Assembly (NCBI GenBank): GCA_037126765.1
Contig: JBBCBC010000031.1
Location: forward strand, 3,543,638-3,607,637
DNA: 64,000 bases
Source of the DNA: Stenogyne calaminthoides
Taxonomy: Eukaryota > Streptophyta > Magnoliopsida > Lamiales > Lamiaceae
Direction: 5' to 3'
A model generated the notes under the pieces. The model had not been told where the DNA came from, did not search any database, and was given only the letters and a program-made list of their open reading frames with translations. Of this stretch, positions 21,841 to 32,984 are shown piece after piece; the stretch's first letter is position 1; the number at the start of each line of letters is the position of its first letter. The translations under genes were made by a program, and so were the position numbers.

Positions 21841-23100
21841 GTCTTTTCATTAAATAAGACACCTCTAGAGAAATACGTGGAATAAATTAGGAAGAAATAT
21901 GGAAAAATAGGTAAATGGCAATATCTAAAACTATTTGAAAAAATATTTTTACTTATAGAAGTGGAGATGGTAAAAGGGTCATGGGCCGTAGAGCCAGCTC
22001 GTTTAAATCGAAAAGAATAAATTTTAGGCTAACTTTTACATGCCCTTTAAGTTAGGGGAATTCAGCCGGAAGCTCTATGGGATTAGGGTCAGCTCGCCAG
22101 TCCATTTAATATTTTTAATTTAAATGTAATTATGCGAAAATTTTACTAAAAAAATATTTTTATTGTTGTACATATTTTAAGAAGGGCTCCACGCCACTAT
22201 TGGGTGATACTCCACGTGTGCGAAATGATCAGCAAACTAAAATAATTCAATTTTAAATGGGTCACATGCGCATCACATGCTGAATTCAGAGAAAATTAAA
22301 ATTTTTCGAGCAAAAATGACTAAAATTGATATCTTCATAATTGAAATAAAAAAGTGAAAATTTACAAGACTAAAGCTAGAATCGTCTTTAGTTACATGAC
22401 TAGTTTTGAATTTTTTTTCGATTAATTGCCACCATGCAATGCATATAAAATGTATATTCAGTTGTAATAAAGTCTTGAACTCTTTCGATTATTTTCTATA
22501 AATGTGGAATTATAATCAACTGATTTACCTATGTATTGAACATAAGAAAAATTGAGCAAAGATCGATGGCCCTATTTTTGTTAAGCGTGATGCAAACTTT
22601 ATAACTCATGCATTTGTCCGAGTTTTTTTATTTTTATAAGAGCTCTAATTATTGGGTTTCCACTAAACTTTGTGGTTGGGCTCTTGGTTATTCCTTGTCT
22701 GTGCGATCAAATAGTATAAACGTCTTGATGTTCGGTAGTGTAATTTTAGGCTACACTTTATCTAAGAAAAAAGCCACTAAAGTCACAGTTTTAATATATA
22801 TTTAAAAAATTCATTATATGCAAAGATGCAATTAAGAAAAAATGGACTTTCGTGTATAATATTTTATATACGCATAATTAAGGGAATTCCAAAAAAATCG
22901 TGCAAACGCAAATATGAAAACTCGCTCCTAGTTTGTGTACCATAATGAAAAATATATATTACTACAAAGGACAATTATGTGTTACTACGTGATGATGAAA
23001 GAAATAATAACGACACCTAAATCGTTATATATTTGTAGGATAATATTTTTATTAGTTTGATGTAGCCTAGTAGATCAAGTCTTCTGTTAAAAATATGTAA
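21841..23100. other. Intergenic stretch, nothing recognised
   Basis: AT-rich DNA with no frame over about 65 codons and no terminal repeats, RNA motifs or homology to the rest of the window that I could see. Confidence 0.5.
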
Positions 23101-23109
23101 TATATATTT

Positions 23110-23430
23110 AAAAAATAATAATTTTGTGTTACTACATGAATAAAAAAGTGATGCAAATAAACATGAAATGTGTTACTGCAAAATAAAAATCAATTTGACT
23201 GGTTTATTTATGTTGCTTTTATTTTCCTTTTCTTTTTCCACAACTTTTTGTGTTATTACATGAATAAAAGTGTGATAAAAATAAACACAAAATGCGTTAA
23301 CACAAAACAAAAATCCATTTGGCTGGTTTATATATGTTGTTTTTCTTTTTTTGCGCAAAGATACTACATGAACAAAAGTGTGATGCAGACAGACAAGACA
23401 AATGTGATACTACAAAACAAAAATCAGTAA
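23110..23430. repeat. Tandem repeats with 'TGTTACTACATGAA.AAAA'
   Basis: Three units of about 110 bp carry (T)GTTACTACATGAATAAAA, 'GTGATG.AAATAAACA' and 'AAAACAAAAATC.ATTTG'. The same core word recurs in the Mutator-like elements at 31590 and 36324. Overlapping frames here are repeat by-products. Confidence 0.6.
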
Positions 23431-24206
23431 TGTATACTTGGTTAATGGATGTGACTTATATTATTAAAAGATACTAATAATTTCTCACGTGCGATGCACG
23501 GTTTGAATGTTCAAATTTAATGTATGATGAATTATAATATAAATATAAATTAAGTTTATGTAAACATCAATTTATATTAATATTTCTTATTAATATATAG
23601 ATTTTATAAAATAATATAATATATGTGAGTTTCTCACCATTATAAAATTTAAATATATAAATTTTTAATGTAACACTAAATTCGTTATTAATACTAACAT
23701 TTTAAAATGATATTAAATATAATAAAATTATAAATGAAAAAATATCTAAAAGTTTAACTCATATAATCAAAACAACAGAAAAATATTTCAAAAACATATA
23801 AATTTATATTTTTTATTCTAAATTTATTTTATACATGCAATATGTATATCAAATTAAAAATCGTAAGAAGATAATTAATTTGACATATAATACGTTAAAA
23901 ATATATTCATAACGAAAAAAAAAAAAACCACATTTTAAAAATGTAAATGAAAGTGAACTATAAAGAAAGAAAAGAAAAAAAAATATTAGTTGATACTAAA
24001 GGTGTGCTTGTATGTTAAAAAAATTTAGTAGTTGCACAAGAAAATTATCGTTAAACTTTATATGATAAAATCGGAGTAGGTCTCCGTTGAAACTTGTTTA
24101 TAATATGAAATTTATACCATTATATTTATAAACTAATACTACTGCACTTATCAATTGATACTATTACAATTATAAATTGAGATGCTCTATGTACTAATTT
24201 ATAAGA
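23431..24206. other. AT-rich intergenic stretch
   Basis: Very AT-rich with no usable frame. A single ACGTGCGATGCACGG palindrome-like word at about 23488 is reminiscent of DNA-transposon ends, but no partner end was found. It ends with the target duplication GTATT of the next element. Confidence 0.45.
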
Positions 24207-24211
24207 GTATT

Positions 24212-25744
24212 TGTTGGTCCCGAAAAACCCGATTTAAAACTCGTAAAATCTCAATGGGAGGTGACTTAAATTTTTTATTTTTTTTTCGAATGTGTTATGC
24301 AGATTTGCTAAAGTATGTATGACAGTTAATATGAAAGCAAATAAGAACACACGTATTTTTATAGTGGTTCGGACAACTCGACCTACATCCACTCTTCCCT
24401 TCATGGGGCACCAACTTAACCAACAGATGTTTACCGAGTTCTCACTCAAACGGGACTTATCACCCTCTAAGGGATCGCCTACCCCCCTTTCTGGGATTGC
24501 TTAGATGTTTACCGAAGTTCTCACTCAAACGGGACTTATCACCCTCACGGGATCGCCTACCCTCCCTTTCGGGATTGCTAGATGTTTACCGAAGTTCACA
24601 CTCACCACCTACAAACTTAACCGACCGATTTGGGTAAGGTTTGTTTGGTTTCAAACTAGGTTGAGATTTTCCCTTACATTTGTTTAGCCTCAATGCTAAG
24701 GATGGAAAAATCTCTCTAAGCTTAGGATATAGCATTTGTGCTTAGATCTAGGGTAGAACACTTTTGAATATATGTGTGTATTTCTTGCTCTGTGTTCTAT
24801 GAATGGAGTTGCTTGAATATTTGGCTTTAATTTCACTTTGCGGATCCTCCATTATATTCTTTTTGAAGATAGTGCAATGTATTTATAGTGTGGATTTAAA
24901 TATTACCGCCGGAAAGTAATATTCAAATCCATACTAATAACTTCCAAATTTTTTTCATCCTTTTGCACTTTTCCTCTCGCGCCTTTATGTCACATCAATA
25001 TGTGTGTTGTCTTCTTATTGGCCAGCTGCTTTTGTGTGTCTAACGGATCTGATTTCAGCTCGTCTTATTACTGTTCAGCTCTTCTGATTCTGGTCGTTTG
25101 ATCTGGTATGCAGATTTCTCGTCCGCAGAATTGTCACCTGCAGATTTTTCGCTTGGTAAATCGGTCCGCAGATTTTCGTCATCCAAGATAACATCGTCGC
25201 AAGAAGATCCGTCAATCGACCGTCGTCAGAGATTGTCACCAGACCTGTCAGCTAATATCGTCACCAGACCTGGCGTCCAGATTCGAAGAAAGATTGTCAC
25301 CAGATTCGTCAATCGATCCGTCAAGAATCACCGATTCGTCAAGAAGATCGCGTCACCGCGACCGGGTCGCCAAGATCGTCACCGTGATTCGGGTCAAGAA
25401 GATCGATCGTCGTCAAGAAGACGCAACCGCTTGGTCAAGAATATCAGGTCAGCAGCATCTGGTCAACTGCATCTGGTCAAGAAGATTAATACTGAATCAA
25501 GTTCAAAGATAAGATTTAATCAGTTCAGCAAGATTTAATGAATCACAGCATATCGGTTCGAAATCGCACAAAGCAGATCACAAACTGGCGCAACGATTCG
25601 TAAACCGATTTCTTCTTCTTCTTCTGATTTCTTCTTCTTAACTTGTTCTCTAGTTCCCCATCAACTTGTTATCAGTATATTAATTTAAATAACACAAGTT
25701 AATAATGTTTTGGCATAATTTATCAAAACTAAAATATCCCAACA
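24212..25744 (-). repeat. Left (3') LTR of the minimal element
   Basis: 1.53 kb, TGTTGGTCCCG...ATATCCCAACA. TATA-like CACTATAAAT on the minus strand (24881-24890). A GTCAAGAAGATCG/ATCGTCACC-rich stretch at 25190-25500 explains the frames there, which are not genes. The internal repeats GGGACTTATCACCCTC and GGGATTGCTTAGATGTTTACC occur two to three times at 24420-24600. Confidence 0.85.
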
Positions 25745-25760
25745 ATTTCCCCCTTTTTGA
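25745..25760 (-). other. Polypurine tract of the minimal element
   Basis: TCAAAAAGGGGGAAAT on the minus strand, directly before the 3' LTR. Start site for plus-strand DNA synthesis. Confidence 0.75.
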
Positions 25761-25980
25761 TAATGATGCCAAAACTAACTAACAATAAAAAAATATACGA
25801 GAAAAACAATGTTAGTTAAACAAGTGAAATGATGAAGAACATTTGATTTCAAAAAAAAAAGAGAAGATGATTGTCAACCTTCATGAATTTTAAAATTTAT
25901 GCATTTTAAACTAAATGGGTTTTAACAAAAAAGATCAGTTCAGGTGTTCACATTAAAATCTAGTTAACTTTTGAACCCCT

Positions 25981-25992
25981 GCTCTGATACCA
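25981..25992 (-). other. Primer binding site of the minimal element
   Basis: TGGTATCAGAGC on the minus strand, two bases from the 5' LTR. It matches the usual copia initiator-tRNA primer site exactly. Confidence 0.85.
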
Positions 25993-25994
25993 CT

Positions 25995-28900
25995 TGTTGG
26001 TACCGAAAAACCCGATTTAAAACTCGTAAAATCTCAATGGGAGGTGACTTAAATTTTTTTTCTTTTTTCGAATGTGTTATGCAGATTTGCTAAAGTATGT
26101 ATGACAGTTAATATGTGTTAGGTCCCGATTAAAAACGATTTTGCGCGTGCGGAAGGAAACATTTTGTTCAATGCATATAAAACAGGGGTGAGGGCAGAGT
26201 GATTCCAATTTTTTTTTTTTTTTTTTTTTTAAGAACGATGTGTGTTTTGCTTATAATCGAATGCATAAAATGAAATAATAACATAAAGAAAAAAGAACAC
26301 ACAATTTTATAGTGGTTCTGACAACTCGCCCTACATCCACTCTTCCCTTCATGGGGGCACCGACTTAACCAACCGGACTTAGTTTACCGTGTTAGTCCAA
26401 CACCCAACAGATGTTTACCGAGTTCACACTCAAACGGGACTTATCACCCTCACGGGATCGCCTATAGATGTTTACCGAGTTCTCACTCAAACGGGACTTA
26501 TCACCCTCACGGGATTGCCTACCCTCCCTTTCGGGATTGCTTAGATGTTTATCGAGTTCCCACTCACCTACAAACTTAACCTATCAAACTGATTTTGGTA
26601 AGGTTTGTTTGGTTTCAACTAGGGTGAGATTTTCTCTTACATTTGTTTAGCCTCAATGCTAAGGATGAGAAAATCTCTCTAAACTTAGGATATGGCATTT
26701 TTGCTAGATACAATGAAGAACACTCTTGGGTAAATTTGGATATGTAATGCTCGTGTTCTTGAATGGAGTTGCTTGAATATTTGGCTTTTAATTTCACTTT
26801 GCAGATCCTCCATTATCTTCTTTTGAAGATAGTGCAATGTATTTATAGTGTGGATTTGAATATTACCGTTGGAGAGTAATATTCAAATCCATACTAATAA
26901 TCTTCCAAATTTTTCTTTGTCCTTTTTTGCTTTGTTGTTTTGCGGCTTTATGTCACATCCATATATGTTGTTATCTTCTTATTGATCACCGCTTTTGTGT
27001 GTCTAATCGGATCCGATCATTTCATGGGATTCATCGTTCATTGCTTCGATTCGTCTTTGATCCGGTCGGGCCAAATCGATCATGTAGATTTACAGTGTCT
27101 TTGAAATCAGCATTCATCCGATTGATTTCAACATTCATCGGGTTGATTTCACTTTGCTCATCGGTGATTTCCCTTTGTTCATCGAGTGATTTTCTACATT
27201 TCATCGCCGATTTACGTCACTTTGATCGACATTCACTTTGATCGGATCATTTCAAGACGTCCTGTCGCCTTTATCAGGACTGTCGACAAAAGAACATCGC
27301 ATCGAAAAACCGCTATAGAAATCACCGCTTCTGATGGCGCTTCACAGTGATCGGATTTTACGATGCTTCTTCTGATGATCATACCTTCCCGATGCTTCGC
27401 CACTGATGGCCTTTCTGATGATCATTGCTGATTGATCGGCTCCCTACGAAGAAAATCGCCGAAACGCATTGCGGGTCAGTTTACACCCGCGCCCGGTTAA
27501 CTTTCGAAACTCATCCTTCTCATTCGATCTTGATCGACCTCGTCGAAATTCGATCATCTTCGTCCCGATTTCATGAAGTTCCCCCTCAATTTGTTCTTCT
27601 TTCCCCCCTCAACTTGTTATCTCTAAATTAGCTTCAAAAAACACAAGTTGATAATGTTTTGGCATAATTCATCAAAACTAAAATATCCCAACAATATGAA
27701 AGCAAATAAGAACACACATATTTTTATAGTGGTTCGGACAACTCGTCCTACATCCACTCTTCCCTTCATGGGGCACCAACTTAACCAACATACGCTTCTG
27801 AAGTTCTCACTCAAACGGGACTTATCACCCTCTAAGGATCGCTTTACCCTCCCTTTTTCGATTGCTTAGATGTTTACCGAAGTTCTCACTCAAACGGGAC
27901 TTATCACCCTCACGGGATCGCCTACCCTCCCTTTCGGGATTGCTAGATGTTTACCGAGTTCACACTCACCTACAAACTTAACCGACTGATTTGGGTAAGG
28001 TTTGTTTGGTTTCTAACTAGGTTGAGATTTTCCCTTACATTTGTTTAGCCTCAATGCTAAGGATGGGAAAATCTCTCTAAACTTAGGATATAGCATTTGT
28101 GCTTAGATCTAGTGGTAGAACACTTTTGAATATATGTGTGTATTTTTTTTTTGTGTTCTATGAATGGAGTTGCTTGAATATTTGGCTTTAATTTCACTTT
28201 GCGATCCTCCATTATCTTCTTTTTGAAGATAGTCTCAATGTATTTATAGTGTGGATTTAAATATTACCGCTTTGGAAAGTAATATTCAAATCCATACTAA
28301 TAACTTCCAAATTTTTCTTTGTCCTTTTTTTGCACTTTTCCTTGCGAGCCTTTATGTCACATCAATATATGTGTTGTCTTCTTATTGGCCACCGCTTTTT
28401 GTGTGTCTAACTGATCCGATTTCAAATTCGTCTTATTACTTTATTCGACTCTTTCCGATTCGGGTCGTTTGATTCGGTATGCAGATTTCCGGTCCGCAAA
28501 TTGTCCAGAGAAATCTGTCCGCAGATTTACGGTCTATAGAAATCTGGTCCGCAGATTTACGGTCTCCCCGATCCGACAAGACAACATCGGTCGAAAACAT
28601 CCGGGTCAATCAGATCCGTCACAAGATCGTCAATCGCACTGTCAAGAAATATCAGTCACCAGATTCCGTCACCGTGATCCGTCAAGAAGATCGTCACCAG
28701 ACCGTGATTCGTCAACTACATCCGTCAAGAAGATCGTCACCGTGATCCGGGTCAAGAAGATCGTCAATCGCGACTGTCAAGAATATCGATCACCAGATCC
28801 TGGCCAAGCAGATCGGTCACCGTGATATGGTCAAGAAAGATCGTCACCAAGATCCGGTCAAGAAGATCGTCACCAGATCCGTCAAGAAGATCGTCACCGT

Positions 28901-29237
28901 GACTCGGGTCAAGAACATCAGTCAAGAATATCCGTCAATCGTGATCTAGTCAAGAAAGATCGTGATCAATCGGGCCAAAGATTAAGATCGAACCGCTTCA
29001 AGATCGACGAATGAATCGGGCTTCAAAGATATCAATAAACCGTGACAAATAGATCACAACTGCATGCTAGCCTTAAACTCGATTTCTTCTTCTTCTTCTT
29101 CTGATTTCTTCTTCTTCTGATTTCTTCTTCTTAACTTGTTCTCTAGTTCCCCCTCAACTTGTTATCTGTATATTAATTTAAATAACACAAGTTGATAATG
29201 TTTTGGCATAATTTATCAAAATTAAAATATCCCAACA
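25995..29237 (-). repeat. Right (5') LTR of the minimal element, split by insertion
   Basis: 25995-26115 and 27694-29237 join into one LTR of about 1.66 kb, clearly alignable with 24212-25744 but with many differences, mostly in the GTCAAGAAGATCGTCACC repeat zone (28600-28990). Frames at 28469-28825 come from these repeats. Confidence 0.8.
26116..27693 (-). repeat. Solo SIRE-like LTR with ATATG target duplication
   Basis: 1.58 kb, TGTTAGGTCCCG...ATATCCCAACA, flanked by ATATG on both sides (26111-26115, 27694-27698). The left LTR of the host element shows the empty site 'GTTAATATGAAAGC'. Contains a run of about 24 T (near 26207-26230) and a TATA-like element at 26841-26850. A solo LTR forms by recombination between two LTRs. 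Confidence 0.9.
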
Positions 29238-29568
29238 GTATTGATATCACTTTATAAATGTAATGGTATGAGCTTCATACTATATATAAATAATTAGCTT
29301 CACAGAAGAATGTGTTAAAGTCGTTAGTTTACAATATATATACCGAAACAATCCCAAAAATTGTATGAGACGAATATTATTTCTTAAATTAAAGTAAATT
29401 GATCAATATTTCTAAATAACAGTGAAAAGAAATACTAATAAAGTCTCATCTTACATAATTATGTGATTAATGAATACATTTTTTTGAAGCCAAAGAAAAA
29501 TGCACTAAGGAGTTGCCGAATTGGCATCAACAATTGTGACCACCCCTTTCCCTTTTACTGTCTAAGTT

Positions 29569-29900
29569 ATGGATAAACTAATTAAAAAAAGAAAAATGAT
29601 GAACAATCAAGAAAATGAAGAGGAATAGATGAACTTTTTTTTGTTACATTGATTAAAAGCTATATAAAAGTGCGCAACCAGTTGGTAGATGTAGCCGGTA
29701 ACAAGGGCTGAAAATAATAAGCTACCACTTAAGCCATAAGTGACAGAATCCCACATTCATATTGAAAGATTTCTTCAAAGCTCTGGCGTTAGTACCGCCT
29801 TTGTAGGAGTAGAAAATAATGCGGAAACCACTAGAGGTACCCTGTTTTCCCGGAAGGAGGCTGCAAGAAAAAGCAAAAAAGAGTAGTATATTAACAAGAG
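29569..29900 (+). pseudogene. NIMIN-like gene relic (plus strand)
   Basis: The ATG at 29569 sits in the family context AAGTTATGGAT. It begins M-D-K-L-I-K-K-R-K-M-M-N-N-Q-E and stops after 19 codons (TAG at 29626). Further on, the DNA still resembles the family: a 'TTACATTGATTAAAAG' helix region and 'CCCACATTCATATTGAAAGATTTCTTCAAAG', which corresponds to the coding DNA of a W-x-P-T-F-I-L-[KE]-D-F-[FL]-K motif. Upstream DNA (29300-29470) resembles the promoter region of the 167-aa gene in reverse. Many stops; not functional. Confidence 0.6.
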
Positions 29901-30680
29901 TAATGGTATTTGAGGTGATTCAACCCGGAATGAACTCTGTTAATTACTTTTGTACTTTAATAAAAAAAAAGTGATATATAAAAATTGTTACTTATTTCAT
30001 TAGGGTACAATAATTATTTTTTCATATAAAGTGATTGAATGATCCTTATCACTTCAGGGTAAGTCTGACCATTTAACAGTGTTCTATTAAAAAAAGGAAG
30101 AAAACAAATGAGGGGGAAGGAAGAACCAAAAGAGGTCTACAAACAATCCAAAAAAATCTTAAAAAATCAGAACCATGCAGATGGCCTAACATTAATTCGG
30201 CTACTTAAAACTAAAAAATTGGTAACTTGAAAAAAATACAAAGAGAAGCCCAAAATAAATTAGCCCAAACCAAGTAAAGGAAATAGAGAAAAAGCACATT
30301 CGAAAAGCCCAATTAAAGTTCACCAAACAAAAAACTCGGTAAAATGTAGCCCAACTATTGATAAATGAAAACTACTCACTGATGCCATCATAAATTTCAT
30401 AAAAAATGATAATTTTTGTGCATATATAATAGTGATAATTTTTATACATAACAGAGATAATTTTTATACACAAAGATAATACTAAAAAAATTGATTTTAC
30501 GGTGAACTCGAATTTACATAAACTTTCGTCCAAAATCACCATGACAAAGCTAAAAATTCCATGCACACCCCACCTACCCCAAATATTAGGCTAATGGAAC
30601 CAAGCAAGCATACTAAACAAACCACATCGAATTAGGAGAGAAAAAAACAATATTTTTTTTACCCATAATTAAATCAAAAG
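29901..30680. other. Intergenic stretch between two gene relics
   Basis: A-rich DNA with no recognised gene. 30410-30480 has a few 'AGTGATAATTTTTATACATAAC' units like the minisatellite at 12910. The 64-aa minus frame at 30372-30566 has no support. Confidence 0.45.
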
Positions 30681-30689
30681 CAAATTGTG

Positions 30690-30983
30690 AAAACTTACCC
30701 TTTTTTTTTTGTTCCAGAAGAGCCGCCTTTCACTGTCCGTCTACTTCGATGGAGCTAGTATCGGAGCCTTTAAAAAATCTTTCAATATGAATGTGAGGGT
30801 CCATCCCGTCATCGTTGGTGATTTATTAACTCCAGCCCTTTTTCCTCTGTACTCGCATTTATCAATTGGTTGTAAACTTTTCTAGAGCTTTTAATCAATG
30901 CAAAAAAAATTATTTATCTATTCATTTTCATTTTCATTTTCTTCATTGTTCTTCATTTTTCTTTTTTTATTTTGTTCATCTAT
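30690..30983 (-). pseudogene. NIMIN-like gene relic (minus strand, start lost)
   Basis: In the family context AAGTTATGGAT the start codon here reads ATA (30981-30983). The frame then gives D-E-Q-N-K-K-R-K-M-K-N-N-E-E-N-E and a stop. Further on are 'TTTTTTTTGCATTGATTAAAAGC' and 'GGATGGACCCTCACATTC', the counterparts of the FFALIK and W-x-P-T-F sections, ending near a 'TTAAAGGCTCC' word (LKAP in the 167-aa gene). It converges with the relic at 29569. The DNA at 30990-31300 still aligns with the upstream region of the 167-aa gene. Confidence 0.6.
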
Positions 30984-31305
30984 AACTTAGACAATGAAAG
31001 AGAAGGGGAGTGGTCAACATGTTGAACTTTATTCCTAGAAGAAGACATTTATATAGAAGTTGAGAAACATTGATATCAATTTAATATGATATTGAGAAAA
31101 CAGTATTGGGTAATCAAAAAAATTATTATGCACGTGAAATGTGATTTCAATTAAAAAAAATTTTTTTGTTCAATTTTAAATGTTTAATTAGAAGTATCGA
31201 TCAATTTGATTTCATTTAAGAAAACATGCATTATTCATCTCGTATAATATTTGGAGAGTTGTCTGTATAAATTGTGAATTCACAATTGTAATATGATTCG
31301 TATAA

Positions 31306-31490
31306 TGTCACGAGGCACACTTGCTTGAGCAGTTCTCACGATGAGAGGAGCTATAATTTGGGATTGACGCATTAACATTTTGGAATAGATGAACATTGAT
31401 TTTTTCTAAGTTGTATATCGTTTCATGCATGAGATCGTATGAGACCATATGAGACCGTAGCATACGAGTTTCGAGAATAGACGTGTACAA
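31306..31490. repeat. Third copy of the 'GTGAGAC' MITE-like repeat
   Basis: Shares 'ATAATTTGG..ATTGACGC.TTAACA.TTT' and 'TAAGTTGTA..TC.TTTCAT' with 21700-21830. More diverged. No gene. Confidence 0.45.
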
Positions 31491-31787
31491 CCGTGTTATA
31501 AACCAAACTTGCATCGGGAAGGCTAGTTTGTTGATTTAATTTGATCCTTATGAGACCTAACTAGTATGCCTCGTGTTATATTTATTTTTGAGAAGGTCTT
31601 GTGTGAAATATTGCACACTAGTATTATGTGCAATACAACATAAATAAAGCAAAAATGATCAAAATTCGCGGTCAACAGGGGCGGGCCGGGTCGGGCGCGG
31701 GCAGGGCGGGCAGCGCACGGGCATTAGGCTTCAGGTTGGCGAGATCGAATATGTATTTATAGAAAGATATCTTTATCAAATATGTGT

Positions 31788-31856
31788 TGTAGCCTAGTGG
31801 TTCAGGTTCATTGTTAATGAATTTGGTCACGGGTTCAATTCCTACTGAACTCATAA
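31788..31856 (+). other. tRNA-like A/B-box segment inside M1
   Basis: TAGCCTAGTGG (31790-31800) resembles a pol III A box and GGGTTCAATTCC (31831-31842) a B box, at tRNA-like spacing. Without cloverleaf pairing, and degraded in the other copy (near 37207-37260), it is probably a captured SINE or tRNA fragment. Confidence 0.4.
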
Positions 31857-32039
31857 TTATTATTTTTTTTTGTCAAATTTTTGTGTGTTACTACATCTAT
31901 ATATAGTGTTACTACATTGTTATATTGAAAAAACTTCATATCTTACGTAACACGTAATAAAACATATCGTAACACATAAATATTCATAAGGTAACATCGG
32001 TCACAAGGTAACACATTATTGTTCATATGGTAACACATG

Positions 32040-32470
32040 AGTATTCACATAGTATTACGACGATTTATGAACAGTGTTACATATTACTAAAAAAACATGT
32101 GTTACTACATGAACAAAAAATATTACTCTATGAAGAAAAACGTGTTACCACATGAACAAAACCAGTACAAGCGCGAAAAGAAATCTCCAGTCCAAAATTA
32201 CAGATTTAAAGAACAACTTGATGTGTTACTACATGAACAAAATGAATGTTACCATATGAGCAAAAGAGTGTTACCACATAAACAAAACAAGTACAAGCGC
32301 GAAAATAAATTCTCAGTCCAAAATTCAGATTTAAAGAACAACTTGATGTGTTACTACATGAACAAAAGGAGTGTAACCATATGAGCAAAAGAATGTTACT
32401 ACATGAACAAAAACCAGTAAAAACGTGAAAACATAATCAGTCTAAAATTACAGATTTATAGAACAACGTG
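32040..32470. repeat. About 125-bp tandem repeats inside M1
   Basis: Three units with 'TGTTACTACATGAACAAAA', 'GTACAAGCGCGAAAA' and 'CAGTCCAAAATTACAGATTT'. M2 carries the same array in reverse (about 36690-37180). Frames at 32097-32384 are repeat by-products. Confidence 0.75.
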
Positions 32471-32984
32471 AAAATAGTACAGAAGGATCTGAATTTCAGC
32501 ACACACTTTGTGTTAAGGGGTAATTCAAACACCACACACATATTCTCATATCTTCTCGCAGAATCCACATCAAAAACTAAATTGAACAACTTGATTTTAT
32601 TCAGTGATCGGAGCGAATTGACGAAAATTAAATTGGACAGGAAATTAGGGCACTAACGAAGAAGAAGAACCCGTGAGATCCGCCAACAATTTGAAGAGAA
32701 GAGGAAGAAGAAGAAACCTAACAACGCCCGTGCTGCGCGACGCGAAGAAGATGAATAAAGCCCATTAGCCCACCAGCAATCTGCCGTAACCCGTCTTCTT
32801 GACCAGCGAGAAAAATAAAATAAAAAAAAGGTTCAATTGCACATATCACTTGTATGCAATATTGCATACAAGTTTTTGTCTTTATTTTTTGGTTACGACA
32901 ACTTTTTAATAATATTAAAATAATAATTAAGTGATATTTTGGATTATTATTGGTTGCATACCATAGTTAAGTGGACAAAAAGAA

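Larger units (their letters stand above)
24212..29237 (-). mobile_element. Minimal SIRE-like LTR element (250-bp inside) with nested solo LTR
   Basis: Two LTRs flank only 250 bp of internal DNA, and GTATT lies exactly on both sides (24207-24211, 29238-29242). PPT and PBS are both kept and both indicate minus orientation. The right LTR is split by a solo LTR at 26116-27693. There is no coding capacity. It either moved with help from a full SIRE-type element or is an internal deletion that kept both priming sites. Confidence 0.85.
31590..32880. mobile_element. Mutator-like non-autonomous element, copy M1
   Basis: Terminal inverted repeats of about 45 bp begin GAGAAGGTCTTGTGTGAAAT and, inverted, GACAAAAACTTGTATGCAAT. 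TTTATTTTT flanks it exactly on both sides (31581-31589, 32881-32889), a 9-bp duplication typical of Mutator. Inside are a GC-rich CGGGCCGGGTCGGGCG stretch, a tRNA-like piece and an array of TGTTACTACATGAACAAAA repeats. No transposase ORF. A second copy, in inverse orientation, is at 36324-56688 (interrupted). Confidence 0.85.

Noticed and set aside
25098..25538. 146-aa Arg/Ser-rich frame
   Set aside because: It is made by the GTCAAGAAGATCG repeats of an LTR and is not kept in the partner LTR.
31788..31856. Possible tRNA gene
   Set aside because: A and B box-like words are present, but no acceptor or anticodon stem could be formed and the other copy is degraded.
32040..32470. CRISPR-like repeat array
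   Set aside because: Units are about 125 bp, imperfect and without unique spacers; it is a minisatellite in a plant transposon.
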